Positions 26,018-35,538 of a stretch of DNA of 64,000 nt are shown piece by piece (the first letter of the stretch is position 1; the number at the start of each line of letters is the position of its first letter). Under the pieces are notes generated by a model, which saw only the letters and a program-made list of their open reading frames with translations, ran no database searches and had not been told where the DNA came from. Source of the DNA: Bradyrhizobium algeriense (lineage in GTDB: Bacteria; Pseudomonadota; Alphaproteobacteria; Rhizobiales; Xanthobacteraceae); contig NZ_PYCN01000003.1 in the NCBI RefSeq assembly GCF_003062295.1, positions 620,001 through 684,000 of the forward strand, given 5' to 3'. The position numbers were made by a program, and so were the translations under genes.

Positions 26018-28405
26018 CTACTCTGCGGCGCGCGGCATCGCGGCGTTCTGAATGACACGCCAGATCCGGTTCGGCGTCGCCGGCATGTCGACGTGAAGAA
26101 CGCCGAGATGCGACAGCGCGTCGACGACGGAGTTGATAACGGCCGCCGGTGACCCGATGGTGCCGACCTCGCCACATCCTTTCACGCCCATCGGGGTGTG
26201 CGTGCAAAGTGTGGAGTGGGTCTTGATCGTCATATTCGGCAGGTGATCGGCGCGCGGCATGGTGTAATCCATCAGCGAGCCTGACAGCAGCTGCCCCGAG
26301 ACGTCGTCATAGACGGCGTTTTCGTACAACGCCTGGCCGACGCCCTGAACGATGCCGCCGTGCAACTGGCCTTCGACAATCATCGGGTTAATGACGGTGC
26401 CGACGTCGTCGACCGCGGTGTATTTCTCCAGCGTCACGATCCCCGTCTCCGGATCGATTTCAACTTCGGCGATGTGACAGCCGCCTGGATAGGTGAAATT
26501 GACCGGATCGTAATAGGCCTGCTCCTCCAGCCCAGGCTCGAGAATTTCGAGCGGATAGTCGTGCGGCACATAGGCAGCGCCTGCGATTTCCTGGAATGTC
26601 TTGCTGCGGTCGGTGCCCGCAACCGAAAACACCCCGGCCTCGAACTGAATGTCGTGCTCGCTGGCCTCGAGCAGGTGCGCCGCAATCTTCTTGCCCTTCA
26701 GGACCACCTTGTCACTCGCCTTCGAGAGCGCGGCGCCGCCGACGACCAGCGATCGCGAGCCGTAGGTACCCATGCCAAACTGCACGCGGTCGGTATCGCC
26801 GAACACGATGTCGACATTGTCGAAGGCGACGCCGAGCTTCTCCGACACGATCTGCGCGAAGGTGGTCTCATGCCCCTGCCCGTGATTATGGGTACCGATC
26901 AGCACCGTCACCTGCCCGGTCGGATGCACCCGGACGGTGGCGCTTTCGTAGAGACCGCCACGGGCACCGAGGCGTCCGGCAAAGCGCGACGGCGCGAGGC
27001 CGCAGGCCTCGACATAGGTCGAATACCCGAGGCCGCGGAACTTGCCGTCACGTTCCGACGCTGCCTTGCGTTCTGCAAAGCCGGCAACATCCGCTGCCGC
27101 GAGCGCGCCTTCGAGGCAGCCCATCGGATCGCCGGAATCATATTCGACGAGCACGGGCGTCTGATACGGATAGGATTCCTTGGCAATGATATTGCGCCGA
27201 CGCAATTCGACGCGATCGATGCCCATTTCCTTGGCCGCCACATCCACCAGCCGCTCGACCACGAACGTCGCTTCCGGCCGCCCGGCGCCGCGATAGGCAT
27301 CGACCGGCACCGTGTTGGTGAAGACCACCTTCACGTTGCAATAGATCGCAGGCGTCGTGTAGACGCCGCTCAACAATGGCGCATAGAGATTGGTCGGGAT
27401 GTTGGGGCCGAAGGTGGAGAGATAGCCACCCATGTTGGCCAATGTGGCGACTTTCAGCGCGAGGAATTTTCCATTCTCGTCCAGCGCCAGTTCGGCCTCG
27501 GTGACGTGATCCCGGCCGTGCCGGTCCGAGATGAAGCCCTCGGTACGGTCCGCCACCCATTTGATGGGACGGCCGACTCGCTTCGCCGCCCAGGTGATCA
27601 CGGCCTCCTCGCCGTAGTGGAATTGCTTGACGCCAAAGCCGCCGCCCACATCGGGCGCCACCACGCGCATTTTCTGCTCGGGAATCTTGAGCACCAGGGC
27701 GCTCATCAGGAACCGCACCACATGCGGAAACTGGCTCGTGGTCCACAGCGTATGATGGCCGGTCCCGCCGTTGTACTCGGCGACTGCCGCGCGCGGTTCC
27801 ATCGGATTACCGATCAGCCGATTGTTGACGAGGCTGAGACGCGCCACATGCGCGGCCTTCTTGAACGCCGTCGCGACGGCGGCCTTGTCGCCAAGCTCCC
27901 AATCGCAGCAGAGATTGTTGGGAACGTCGTCGAACAGTTGCGGCGCGCCCGGACGAACGGCTTCGAGCACGCCGACGACGGATGGAAGCACCTCATAATC
28001 AACGACCACCGCTTCCGCCGCCGCGCGCGCGAGCTCCAGCGTATCGGCAACCACAAAGGCGACCATGTCGCCGACGAAGCGCACCTTGCCCTGCGCCAGC
28101 ATCGGAAACGCCGGCTCCTTCATCGGCAGGCCGTCCGAGCCATGAATGCCCCAGCCGCAAGGCAGCGAACCGAGTCCTTCGGACGCGACATCGTCGCCGG
28201 TCAACACGGCCTCGACGCCCGGCAGCGCCAGTGCGGGCGCCTTGTCGATGCCACGGATCGCCGCATGGCCATGCGGAGAACGAATGAACACACCGAACGC
28301 CATGTCGGCCCGCTTGATGTCGGCGACGTAATTGCCGCGGCCGGTCAGAAAGCGAAAGTCTTCCTTGCGGCGCGGTGCAGCCCCAATTCCGATCACGTTC
28401 GACAT
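26018..28405 (-). CDS. CoxL-type molybdopterin-binding catalytic subunit
   Basis: This 795-residue large subunit holds the molybdopterin cytosine dinucleotide cofactor. Motifs include [27 protein letters not shown] and the C-terminal [17 protein letters not shown] with the active-site Glu. The AYRCSFR loop of true (form I) CO dehydrogenase is replaced by AYRGAGR, so CO oxidation is unlikely; it is a form-II-like hydroxylase of unknown substrate. The start ATG at 28403-28405 follows the CoxS stop by 2 bases; the frame extends further only through the CoxS gene. It is adjacent to a PotABCD-like importer and an amidase, suggesting an imported N-heterocycle or amide. Confidence 0.9.
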   Translation of the reverse strand: MSNVIGIGAAPRRKEDFRFLTGRGNYVADIKRADMAFGVFIRSPHGHAAIRGIDKAPALALPGVEAVLTGDDVASEGLGSLPCGWGIHGSDGLPMKEPAFPMLAQGKVRFVGDMVAFVVADTLELARAAAEAVVVDYEVLPSVVGVLEAVRPGAPQLFDDVPNNLCCDWELGDKAAVATAFKKAAHVARLSLVNNRLIGNPMEPRAAVAEYNGGTGHHTLWTTSQFPHVVRFLMSALVLKIPEQKMRVVAPDVGGGFGVKQFHYGEEAVITWAAKRVGRPIKWVADRTEGFISDRHGRDHVTEAELALDENGKFLALKVATLANMGGYLSTFGPNIPTNLYAPLLSGVYTTPAIYCNVKVVFTNTVPVDAYRGAGRPEATFVVERLVDVAAKEMGIDRVELRRRNIIAKESYPYQTPVLVEYDSGDPMGCLEGALAAADVAGFAERKAASERDGKFRGLGYSTYVEACGLAPSRFAGRLGARGGLYESATVRVHPTGQVTVLIGTHNHGQGHETTFAQIVSEKLGVAFDNVDIVFGDTDRVQFGMGTYGSRSLVVGGAALSKASDKVVLKGKKIAAHLLEASEHDIQFEAGVFSVAGTDRSKTFQEIAGAAYVPHDYPLEILEPGLEEQAYYDPVNFTYPGGCHIAEVEIDPETGIVTLEKYTAVDDVGTVINPMIVEGQLHGGIVQGVGQALYENAVYDDVSGQLLSGSLMDYTMPRADHLPNMTIKTHSTLCTHTPMGVKGCGEVGTIGSPAAVINSVVDALSHLGVLHVDMPATPNRIWRVIQNAAMPRAAE

Positions 28406-28407
28406 GG

Positions 28408-28896
28408 CTATTCTCCGCTTCCCGACGCATGCATGGCGGCAGCCCCAGCCAGCACCGACGCCACGATGTTCTGATAGCCAGTGCAGCGGCAGATATTGCC
28501 CTCGAGGCCGTGGCGAACCTCGACTTCGGTGGGCGTTGGATTTTTCGTCGCCAGCGCCACCGCCGTTATCACCATGCCCGGCGTACAGAAGCCGCATTGC
28601 AGGCCATGATTTTGATGAAACGCTTGCTGCATCGGATGCAGCGCGTTCGAACCGCCCGGCCCTGACAGGCCTTCGATCGTCGTCAGCGTGCCTCCGTCGA
28701 GCATCGGCGCGAGCAAGGTGCAGCTCTTTACCGCCTCGCCGTTGAACAGCACGACACAGGCGCCGCATTGGCTGGTATCGCACCCGACATGGGTCCCCGT
28801 CAGGTTCAGGCTCTCGCGCAGCAGATCGGCGACCAGCGTCGACGGCTCGATGTCAACCGTCCGCGACCGGCCGTTGAGCGTAAAACTGACTATCAT
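28408..28896 (-). CDS. CoxS-type [2Fe-2S] subunit of molybdenum hydroxylase
   Basis: This 162-residue iron-sulfur subunit has two clusters: plant-type ferredoxin cysteines in GCDTSQCGACVVLFNGEAVKSC (split here as CDTSQCGAC and VKSC) and the helical domain cysteines in QCGFCTPGM and NICRCTGY. It passes electrons from molybdenum to FAD. The ATG at 28894-28896 follows GGGAGG at good spacing; longer frames upstream lack one. It lies 25 bases after the transporter ATPase stop, so transporter and enzyme genes probably share one message. Confidence 0.92.
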   Translation of the reverse strand: MIVSFTLNGRSRTVDIEPSTLVADLLRESLNLTGTHVGCDTSQCGACVVLFNGEAVKSCTLLAPMLDGGTLTTIEGLSGPGGSNALHPMQQAFHQNHGLQCGFCTPGMVITAVALATKNPTPTEVEVRHGLEGNICRCTGYQNIVASVLAGAAAMHASGSGE

Positions 28897-28921
28897 GGGT
28901 GACCTCCCGTCATGAGTGACA

Positions 28922-30028
28922 TCAGGCGAGAACACGGGCGCGGCCCGCCGACCAGGTGGCCAGCAGCACATCGCCGACATTGAAGGGATCGCGGAAAAAA
29001 ATTCGTTCCGGAACGTAGGCGACAAAATCCTCGTCGGGCACCGTGTCGAGCATCACCTTGACGAACGAGCCCTGATATTCGATCGCGGTCACCCGGCTCG
29101 GCAGCGCCGTCGCGCCATCGCCGGGACTGCCGGCATCGGCGCGCACCAGTTCGATATCGTCGCGCCGCACCGCCAGATCGATGCGGTCGCCGACGGCTAC
29201 CCTGGCCTCGGCACCCAGCCGGACCTGAATTCCGCTGCGGTTCGGCTGCGACAGCACCACGAGCCCCTCGCCGACCTTCTCGACCTTGCCAGACAACACA
29301 TTCTGCCCGCCCAGGAACTCCGCAACATAGCGGTCGCGCGGATAGGCGTAGACGTCGCGCGCCGGACCCGATTGCTTGATCTTGCCTTTTTCCATCACCA
29401 CGACGATGTCGGCGAGCGCAATCGCCTCGAGCTGGGTGTGGGTGACGTGAATGAAGGTGATCCCAAGCTCGCGCTGCATTCGCCGCAGCTCCTGCCGCAT
29501 CTGCACCCGAAGCTGCTCGTCCAGTGCAGACAGCGGCTCGTCGAGCAGCAGCACCCGCGGCTCGGTGATCGCCGCGCGCGCCAGCGCCACGCGTTGCTGC
29601 TGGCCGCCCGACAGATTGGCCGGCAACCGGTCCGCCAGTTCAGTCAGGCGCACCTTTTCCATCATCCGGTCGGCGGCCTTGTAGCGCTCGGCCTTCGACT
29701 GCCCGCGCACCCGCAGCGCAAATGCGATGTTGTCGCGGACGGTGAGGTGCGGAAACAGCGCGTAAGACTGGAACATCATCGCGGTGCGCCGCTCGACCGG
29801 CGCCATTCCTGCGACATTCTCGCCGCCGATCACGATCTCGCCCGTGGTCGGCTCCTCGTGGCCGGCAATCATCCGCAGGATCGTCGTCTTGCCGCAGCCG
29901 GAAGGCCCGAGAAAGCAGCAATAGGCGCCGTCGGGAATCCTGAGATTGACGCCGTCGACCACGTTGGTGACGCCGTCATAGTTCTTGCAGAGACCTGCCA
30001 ATTCGATATCGCCGGCGCCCGCGCGCAT
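28922..30028 (-). CDS. PotA-like ABC transporter ATP-binding protein (second copy)
   Basis: This 368-residue ATPase has Walker A GPSGCGKTTILR, MMFQSYALFP, signature LSGGQQQRVALARA, Walker B VLLLDEPLSALDE and switch His in IHVTHTQLEAIALAD, then a C-terminal TOBE-like domain. The ATG at 30026-30028 is preceded by GAGG; a longer frame starts inside the preceding gene. It is the paralogue of 5764-6798 and lies in the same relative operon, but here gene order is binding protein, permease, permease, ATPase. It is followed by the CoxSLM-type genes. Confidence 0.92.
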   Translation of the reverse strand: MRAGAGDIELAGLCKNYDGVTNVVDGVNLRIPDGAYCCFLGPSGCGKTTILRMIAGHEEPTTGEIVIGGENVAGMAPVERRTAMMFQSYALFPHLTVRDNIAFALRVRGQSKAERYKAADRMMEKVRLTELADRLPANLSGGQQQRVALARAAITEPRVLLLDEPLSALDEQLRVQMRQELRRMQRELGITFIHVTHTQLEAIALADIVVVMEKGKIKQSGPARDVYAYPRDRYVAEFLGGQNVLSGKVEKVGEGLVVLSQPNRSGIQVRLGAEARVAVGDRIDLAVRRDDIELVRADAGSPGDGATALPSRVTAIEYQGSFVKVMLDTVPDEDFVAYVPERIFFRDPFNVGDVLLATWSAGRARVLA

Positions 30029-30038
30029 TCCAAGAACC

Positions 30039-30932
30039 TCAATGACCTGTCGCGCGCACGCCGCGGCGCTTGTTGATGAAAATGATGGCGCCGATGCAGG
30101 CACCGATGATGATGAACGATACGATCGTGGTGACCGTGCCGAGCGCGTATAGCGACGGCGAAGTCACGTTGAGCGTCATGCTCCATATCTCAAGCGGCAG
30201 GGTATTGAGCGAACCAGAGGTCTGCAGCGTGCGGGCGAATTCGTCATAAGACAGCGTGAAGCCAAACAACGCGACCGCGACAAGGCCCGGCGCCAGCACG
30301 GGAATCACCACCAGCCTGATGGTTTGCCAGCGGGTGGCTCCGAGATCCCGCGCCGCCTCCTCCCACACGCTGTTGAAGCGGGACATCACAGCGAACATCA
30401 CAAGCACTCCAAACGGCAGCGTCCAGGACAATTGCGCGCCGAGCGCGGAGGTGTACCAGCTCGGGCTGATACCGACCCACTGAAACAACAGGCCAACGCC
30501 GAGGCCGAGCACCAGCCCGGGCGCCACAAGGCTGCCGATCATCAGGTAAAACACGACCGTGTCGCCGAAAAAGCGGCGACGAAACGCCAGTCCCGCCATC
30601 AGCGAGACCACGAGCGTGATCACCGTGACCAGTGCCGCAAGCTTGATCGAGCGATCGAACGATCCCTTGACGTCGCCGGTGCGCACCTGCGTGAACAGAT
30701 CGATGAACCAGTGCAGCGAATGACCCTTCATCGGAAACACCAGCCCGCCACGGATATCCTGGAACGACAGGATGTAGATGCAGACCATCGGGCCGTAGAG
30801 GGCGGCGACGTAGAGCGTGAAAACAGCCGCGAGCGCGTAGAAGGTCCAGGGGCGGCGATCGCCGCGCGCGACCGCGGAAATACGCCGGGTTCTGATCATG
30901 GGCATATCCGTCTCGCCGAGAGCGACCGTCAT
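30039..30932 (-). CDS. PotC-like ABC transporter permease (second copy)
   Basis: This 297-residue inner-membrane permease has LYGPMVCIYILSFQDIRGG near the N-terminus and the EAA loop EEAARDLGATRWQTIRLVVIP. FTLSYDEFARTLQTSGSLN is shared with the first copy at 9065-9943. Its ATG overlaps the upstream permease stop by 4 bases (ATGA), so the pair is translationally coupled. It forms the channel with 30929-31789. Confidence 0.9.
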   Translation of the reverse strand: MTVALGETDMPMIRTRRISAVARGDRRPWTFYALAAVFTLYVAALYGPMVCIYILSFQDIRGGLVFPMKGHSLHWFIDLFTQVRTGDVKGSFDRSIKLAALVTVITLVVSLMAGLAFRRRFFGDTVVFYLMIGSLVAPGLVLGLGVGLLFQWVGISPSWYTSALGAQLSWTLPFGVLVMFAVMSRFNSVWEEAARDLGATRWQTIRLVVIPVLAPGLVAVALFGFTLSYDEFARTLQTSGSLNTLPLEIWSMTLNVTSPSLYALGTVTTIVSFIIIGACIGAIIFINKRRGVRATGH

Positions 30933-31789
30933 TGCGTGATCTCCCGGCGGATATCGACGACGCGCAGGATCAGGGCCATCATGACAATGAGAACGAGGGT
31001 GAGCAGCACGGCGCTCGCCGCTGCGATCGGGTATTGCAGCACGCCGACATTTTCGTAAAACGCGCTGACTACCGAGGCGGACCCGCCGCCGGACATCACC
31101 TTCACCACGAAGAAGTCACCCATCACGATCGAGATCACGAAGGTCGATCCGAGCGCAATACCGCTTTTCGACATCGGAATGATGATGTAGCGCATCACAT
31201 CGAGCCGGCTGGCGCCGGCGTCGAGCGCCGCCTCCACCACGCGCTTGTCGATGCGCGCCAGCGAATTGAAGATCGGCACCACCATGAAGATGGTCAGCTG
31301 GTGCACATAGGCGATCACGACCGCGAGCCCGGAATAGAGCAGCACTTCAAGGGGCTCCCGGATCACACCGATGCCGAGCAGCGTCGAGTTGACCAGCCCT
31401 TCCTTTCCCAGCAGCGGAATCCAGGAAATCATCCGGATGATGTTCGAGGTCCAGAACGGGATCGTGCAGACCAGAAACAGGCCGATCGCAAGCAGCTGGT
31501 TCTTGACGTGGAAGACGAGAAAATAGGCGACCAGGAAGCCGATGATCAGCGTGAAAAGCCAGGTCAGGATCGCAAATTTGAGCGTCGTCACATACAAAAG
31601 GAACGTCTGCATCGATGTGAGCACGTCGACGTAGTTCGAAAGCGTAAACGTCGGCAACAAGCCACCGAAGCCATCGGTCTCGAAGAAGCTCGCGACCAGC
31701 ACGACAAGGGTCGGCAGCAGGAAAAACGGGACCAGCACCAGCATCAGCGGCGTCACGTACAGCCATGCACTCAAATTTGGTCGCTGCAT
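30929..31789 (-). CDS. PotB-like ABC transporter permease (second copy)
   Basis: This 286-residue permease has the EAA loop EAALDAGASRLDVMRYIIIP and the block IPFWTSNIIRMISWIPLLGK that matches the first copy. I chose the ATG at 31787-31789 (MQRPNLSAWLYV): the N-terminus then aligns in length with the 8182 protein, and AGGCCAGG lies upstream. An earlier ATG at 31834 would place its ribosome site inside the strong hairpin at 31840-31872, so it seems less likely but remains possible. Confidence 0.87.
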   Translation of the reverse strand: MQRPNLSAWLYVTPLMLVLVPFFLLPTLVVLVASFFETDGFGGLLPTFTLSNYVDVLTSMQTFLLYVTTLKFAILTWLFTLIIGFLVAYFLVFHVKNQLLAIGLFLVCTIPFWTSNIIRMISWIPLLGKEGLVNSTLLGIGVIREPLEVLLYSGLAVVIAYVHQLTIFMVVPIFNSLARIDKRVVEAALDAGASRLDVMRYIIIPMSKSGIALGSTFVISIVMGDFFVVKVMSGGGSASVVSAFYENVGVLQYPIAAASAVLLTLVLIVMMALILRVVDIRREITQ

Positions 31790-31839
31790 CACCTGGCCTG
31801 ACTGGACTTCATTCTGGATCTCCCGGAACGGCATTTTGC

Positions 31840-31872
31840 GGCCTGCCGACGCCCGTCCGGCGCCGGCAGGCC
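31840..31872 (-). other. Intercistronic hairpin after binding-protein gene (second transporter)
   Basis: GGCCTGCCG and CGGCAGGCC are a perfect 9-bp inverted repeat separated by 15 bases, between the binding-protein stop (31881) and the permease start. It is in the same position as the hairpin at 8124-8147 in the paralogous operon, though the sequence differs. Confidence 0.6.
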
Positions 31873-31880
31873 AGTTCGCC

Positions 31881-33227
31881 TCAGGCGATCTTGAAATCGT
31901 TCCAGCGTTTGTTCATGTAGGCCGCTTCATCCATCAGCGTGTTCCAGCAGGAGATGTTCTTGACCCGGTCGAGGAACGAACCGCCGTCCCGTTTGGTGCC
32001 GGCCTTCTCCATCGGCACGCCATAGGGATCGTTGATGACAGAGGGCGCGGGCTTGCCGTCGTACCAGAAGTCCCACTCCGCCGCGGTCAGGAACTTCTTG
32101 GCCGTCGACGGCACCGGGCTGTAGTAACCGTAACGGCCGACGAAACCGCCCTGCCAGCCAGACAGATACCAGTTGAGATATTCGTAGGCGGCGTCGAGCT
32201 TCTTGCCGGACAGGTGCTTCATCAGGCCCATGCCGTTGCACCAGCCGCGATAGCCTTCCTTGCCGTTCTTGACGTTGACCGGCGCGTAGACGCAAGGGAT
32301 CTCCTTGACGCGGACGGCAGCCACCGCCGGTGACCACATCGACTGGATCACGACCTCGCCTGCGGCCATCAACTGCACGGACTGGTCGAAAGTGGTCCAG
32401 GTCGCGCGGAACTGGCCCGCCTTTTTCAGCTCGATCAGCTTGTTGCAGGTGAAATCGATCTCCTCCTTCGTCATGTTGCCTTTGTTGCCGTACTTGATCA
32501 GGCCAGCGCTTTCGAAGCAGAGCGCAGCGTCCATGATGCCGATCGCCGGGACATCCAGGATCGCCGCCTTGCCTTTGAATTTCGGGTCGATCAAATCCTT
32601 CCACTCGGTCACCTCGTGACCGACGAGATCGGGGCGATAGCCGATCGAGTCCGCGTTATAGACTTGCGGCAGGAAGGTCGCCCATTCGGTGACGCCATCA
32701 TGCAGCTCGGTTGCGTTGGGCTTTGCGATATACATCGCCTCATAGGGAGAAATGCCCTGCCGCGGAATTTTGTGACCATCGATCTCGCCTTTGGTGAAGA
32801 TCGGCAGGATGTTGTCGAATTCCTTGATCTTCTTGACCTCGATGCCCTGGATCACGCCGCGCTTGGCGGCGAGCTTGGCCTGCCATCCCTCGAGGTCGGC
32901 GATGTCGACCGAGTCGGGCTGGCTGATGAAACGGTTGATCGCCGCCGACGTGTCCAGGTTCTGCATCGTGACCTTGAAGCCGAGGTCTTTTGCAGCCTGG
33001 TCCCCGATCGCCTTGACTACCGAATAGGAGACGCCGACATGCCGCAATTCGATGTCCTTGATCTCCTGCGCCCAGATCGTCGGAAAGCCGCCGATAGCGT
33101 CGGAGCCGATTGCTGCGCCAGTTACAGCCGCACCGGCCTTGAGAACGGCGCGTCTTGAAATGCCTTTCTTCTTCGCCGGAAGCTTGGGCAAAGCGCCTTT
33201 CGCGTCACCATTGTCATCACTAGACAT
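31881..33227 (-). CDS. PotD-like solute-binding protein, Tat-exported (second copy)
   Basis: This 448-residue periplasmic binding protein has a lysine-rich N-region and a twin-arginine-type signal (SRRAVLKAGAAVTGAAIG, about residues 24-41). The ATG at 33225-33227 follows GGAGAG. Shared blocks with 6817-8109 include ILDVPAIGIMDAAL, KGNMTKEEIDFT and IQSMWSPAVAAVRV, so the proteins are paralogues, with differences in the middle that may change specificity. It heads a leftward run of eight genes ending with the amidase. I found no sigma-54-like box upstream; two AAATCGGA repeats lie in the region. Confidence 0.9.
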   Translation of the reverse strand: MSSDDNGDAKGALPKLPAKKKGISRRAVLKAGAAVTGAAIGSDAIGGFPTIWAQEIKDIELRHVGVSYSVVKAIGDQAAKDLGFKVTMQNLDTSAAINRFISQPDSVDIADLEGWQAKLAAKRGVIQGIEVKKIKEFDNILPIFTKGEIDGHKIPRQGISPYEAMYIAKPNATELHDGVTEWATFLPQVYNADSIGYRPDLVGHEVTEWKDLIDPKFKGKAAILDVPAIGIMDAALCFESAGLIKYGNKGNMTKEEIDFTCNKLIELKKAGQFRATWTTFDQSVQLMAAGEVVIQSMWSPAVAAVRVKEIPCVYAPVNVKNGKEGYRGWCNGMGLMKHLSGKKLDAAYEYLNWYLSGWQGGFVGRYGYYSPVPSTAKKFLTAAEWDFWYDGKPAPSVINDPYGVPMEKAGTKRDGGSFLDRVKNISCWNTLMDEAAYMNKRWNDFKIA

Positions 33228-33615
33228 CGTTCTCTCCGTCCGCGGGTTGATGGACCAGCCTGCTCATCCAACCGGCTCGTTCGTTTCGCGGCCGTGTTGA
33301 TGATGAAACGTAGCGACGGAGAAATCGGATTGTAAAATCGGAAGTTAAAATGCCACGTATAAGGGCGACTAATGGAAATCGCGGCCTGCCCAATGCGGCA
33401 GCACGCCGATCTACAATTTGATCTTTACTTTGGGAGAACGACCGGCGGCAAGCTCCCCCGACTACCGTGTGCCCACAACTATTCGAAGACCTGGAGGCGC
33501 TCTTGGTCGTTCGTTCTTCTTTCGATTGCGGGGATTGGCAGTGCCAATATACTGGTGGTCGTCGCTTGGCGACTTGAATGACAACGAACGCTTTGTTTCT
33601 GCAGGAGTGATGTGC
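33228..33615. other. 388-base divergent intergenic region
   Basis: This separates the binding-protein gene from the rightward hydrolase gene. It holds direct repeats AAATCGGA at 33322-33329 and 33335-33342 and the perfect palindrome at 33534-33548. A long open frame begins at 33418, but it joins the hydrolase frame without a ribosome site or conserved residues, so I treat it as non-coding leader. Confidence 0.45.
33534..33548. promoter_or_regulatory. Palindromic operator candidate
   Basis: ATTGGCA and TGCCAAT are perfect 7-base arms around one G, about 68 bases upstream of the hydrolase start. This is a likely dimeric regulator site; the regulator is unknown. Confidence 0.4.
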
Positions 33616-34476
33616 GTGACTGATATCTCGGCGACGAAAAATGGACCGCTCGATCCCCGACTGAACTGGGCCACGCTTTCCCAAGCGGAGCGCGACGCTG
33701 CATATGATAACAATGCGGCGGTAAAGAATAGCGCAGCGCTGATCGCGGAAAGAAACCAAATGTCCGAAGCGCTGCGCGCCAGCCGCAAATCATTTCTGGA
33801 TATGCCGTATGGCGACCGCGAAAAGACGAAGATCGATCTCTATCCAGCCGCCGACAAGACAGCCCCCTGCCTGGTGTTCCTGCACGGCGGTTACTGGCAG
33901 CGCAATTCGCGCGAGTTGTTTGCCATGCTGGTCGAAGGCGTCGCGGCCCATGGCTGGTCGGTTGCCATTCCCGGATATTCGCTGGCCCCGGACACGTCAC
34001 TGACGGAGATCGTGACAGAGATATCCCGGTCACTCGATTGGCTGACCCAAAACGGCGCGTCATACGGCATCTCCGGGCCCGTCGTGCTCTCGGGCTGGTC
34101 GGCGGGCGCTCACCTCGTCGCAATGGCGCTCGATCATCCGCGCGTCACCGCGGGCCTGGCGATTTCCGGCGTGTATGATCTTGCACCCATCCGCGACACG
34201 GGGCTCAACAACGCGCTGAAGCTGACCGACCAGGAAATCGCACGACTTTCGCCGCTTCGCCTGCCCGCCGTCCACAAGCGGCTCGACATCGCCTACGGCA
34301 CGGCCGAACTTCCGGCGCTGGTTTTCGATTCAATCAAGCTTCACGAAGCGCGCGTGGCCGCGCACGCACCGGGCAAGCTTTTCCCGATCGAAGGCGCGGA
34401 CCATTTCAGTATCCTCAGCGAACTGCGGCGGCCTGACGGCGCGCTTGTCGAAATCGCCCGGAAGCTCGTCGGCTAG
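33616..34476 (+). CDS. Alpha/beta hydrolase, arylformamidase/esterase-like
   Basis: This 286-residue alpha/beta hydrolase has the oxyanion loop HGGYW (about residues 84-88), the nucleophile elbow GWSAGAH, and late Asp/His candidates around IEGADHF. HGGYWQ followed by GYSLAPDTSLTEIV resembles the kynurenine formamidase/esterase family. The start is uncertain: GTG at 33616 gives AGGAG a normal spacing of eight bases, while ATG at 33610 is only two bases away from it. Its stop overlaps the Rieske gene stop tail to tail by 3 bases on the opposite strand. A formamide or ester hydrolase acting on a product of the neighbouring pathways is plausible; a tryptophan role is not supported by context. Confidence 0.83.
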   Translation: MTDISATKNGPLDPRLNWATLSQAERDAAYDNNAAVKNSAALIAERNQMSEALRASRKSFLDMPYGDREKTKIDLYPAADKTAPCLVFLHGGYWQRNSRELFAMLVEGVAAHGWSVAIPGYSLAPDTSLTEIVTEISRSLDWLTQNGASYGISGPVVLSGWSAGAHLVAMALDHPRVTAGLAISGVYDLAPIRDTGLNNALKLTDQEIARLSPLRLPAVHKRLDIAYGTAELPALVFDSIKLHEARVAAHAPGKLFPIEGADHFSILSELRRPDGALVEIARKLVG

Positions 34477-34814
34477 GTCGCCGGCGACTTGATCGCTGCA
34501 GCATCGATCCAGATCTGATCGTCACTGATGCGGACCGGGTATAGCCGCAACGGCCGGCTCGGCCAGCCGTAGGAAATCCGGCCATTACGGAGATCGAACG
34601 AAGCCGCGTGACGGGGACAGAACAAGCGTCCTCCCGACAAGTGTCCGAGACTGAGGTCCGCCTGTTCGTGCGGGCAGATCCGTTCGCAGGCGACCACGCG
34701 TCCTTCGCTCCAGATCAGGATCAAATCGACGCCGGTCACGCGGACGCAGACGATTGTTTGCGAAATCAGCTGGCTAAGCCCGCAGACCGGCATCCATTGC
34801 CCGTCGCCTGACAA
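34473..34814 (-). CDS. Rieske [2Fe-2S] ferredoxin-like protein
   Basis: This roughly 113-residue protein has both Rieske halves: CPHEQADLSLG (Cys, His) and CPRHAASFDLRNG (Cys, His). It is a small single-domain electron carrier, as used by oxygenases. The start is uncertain: a TTG at 34814 gives a normal N-terminus leading to WMPVCGL, while a TTG at 34874 would overlap livF by 41 bases. It closes the Liv-type cluster and could give electrons to, or take them from, the molybdenum hydroxylase at 39535-43945; no oxygenase gene is adjacent. Confidence 0.85.
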   Translation of the reverse strand: MSGDGQWMPVCGLSQLISQTIVCVRVTGVDLILIWSEGRVVACERICPHEQADLSLGHLSGGRLFCPRHAASFDLRNGRISYGWPSRPLRLYPVRISDDQIWIDAAAIKSPAT

Positions 34815-34833
34815 CGCCGCCGTTTCGGGCCGC

Positions 34834-35538
34834 TCATCCGCCAAGATAGGCCTTCCGCACGTGCTCGTTCTCAATCATATCGGCGCCCGGCCCGGACAGA
34901 ACGATGCGGCCGCCTTCCAGCAGATAGGCGTAGTCGCACATATCGAGCGCCGCAAACGCGTTCTGCTCCACCAGCAGTACCGTCGTCCCGGCATCGCGGA
35001 TGCCGCGGATGATCGCAAAGGTTCGCTCGACGATGTTGGGCGCGAGCCCAAGGGAAGGCTCGTCGAACATGATCAAGCGAGGGCGCGACATCAGGGCCCG
35101 ACCGATCGCCAGCATTTGTTGCTCGCCGCCCGACAAGGTGCCGGCAGCCTGTTTTCTCCGTTCGGCAAGGCGTGGAAACTCGGCGTAGATCCGAGCGCGG
35201 TCCTCCGATATCTCCGCGGATTTGGTGCGTAGATAGGCACCCATGTCGAGATTTTCCTCGACCGTCATGTGTGGAAATACCCGCCGTCCTTCCGGACAAT
35301 GCGCGATCCCGCTGGCCACGACGCGCGGCGGCCTGGCGCCCGCAATGTCCTTGCCCTCGAACAGCATTGATCCGGAACGCGGCGCGACCAGCCCGGAGAT
35401 CGCGCGCAACGTGGTGCTTTTGCCGGCGCCGTTGGCGCCGATCAGGGCGACGAGCTGCCCGGCCTTGACCTCCAGCGAAATGCCGCGCAACGCCGTGACG
35501 CCGCCATAGCCACACACCATGTCGCGGATCTCAAGCAC
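34834..35538 (-). CDS. livF: Branched-chain-amino-acid-type ABC transporter ATPase LivF
   Basis: This 234-residue ATPase has Walker A GANGAGKSTTLRA, signature LSGGEQQMLAIGRAL and Walker B LIMFDEPSLGLAP, the last being the LivF signature. The start is a GTG at 35536-35538, overlapping the livG end by 8 bases. It partners with LivG to energise LivH and LivM. The five-gene Liv set may import a substrate for the molybdenum hydroxylase operon upstream rather than amino acids; Liv-type systems also carry amides, urea and aromatic acids. Confidence 0.93.
   Translation of the reverse strand: MLEIRDMVCGYGGVTALRGISLEVKAGQLVALIGANGAGKSTTLRAISGLVAPRSGSMLFEGKDIAGARPPRVVASGIAHCPEGRRVFPHMTVEENLDMGAYLRTKSAEISEDRARIYAEFPRLAERRKQAAGTLSGGEQQMLAIGRALMSRPRLIMFDEPSLGLAPNIVERTFAIIRGIRDAGTTVLLVEQNAFAALDMCDYAYLLEGGRIVLSGPGADMIENEHVRKAYLGG

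Noticed and set aside
26018..28405. True carbon monoxide dehydrogenase
   Set aside because: The form I loop AYRCSFR is absent here (AYRGAGR) and in the second large subunit (PYRGVAR), so CO oxidation is unlikely.
26360..28474. A 704-residue plus-strand frame opposite the CoxL-type gene
   Set aside because: It is the antisense of a conserved enzyme, rich in His, Arg and Asp, and typical of high-GC shadow frames.
33418..33609. N-terminal extension of the alpha/beta hydrolase by about 65 residues
   Set aside because: The extension lacks hydrolase features and contains the 15-base palindrome; a ribosome site (AGGAG) occurs only just before 33610/33616.
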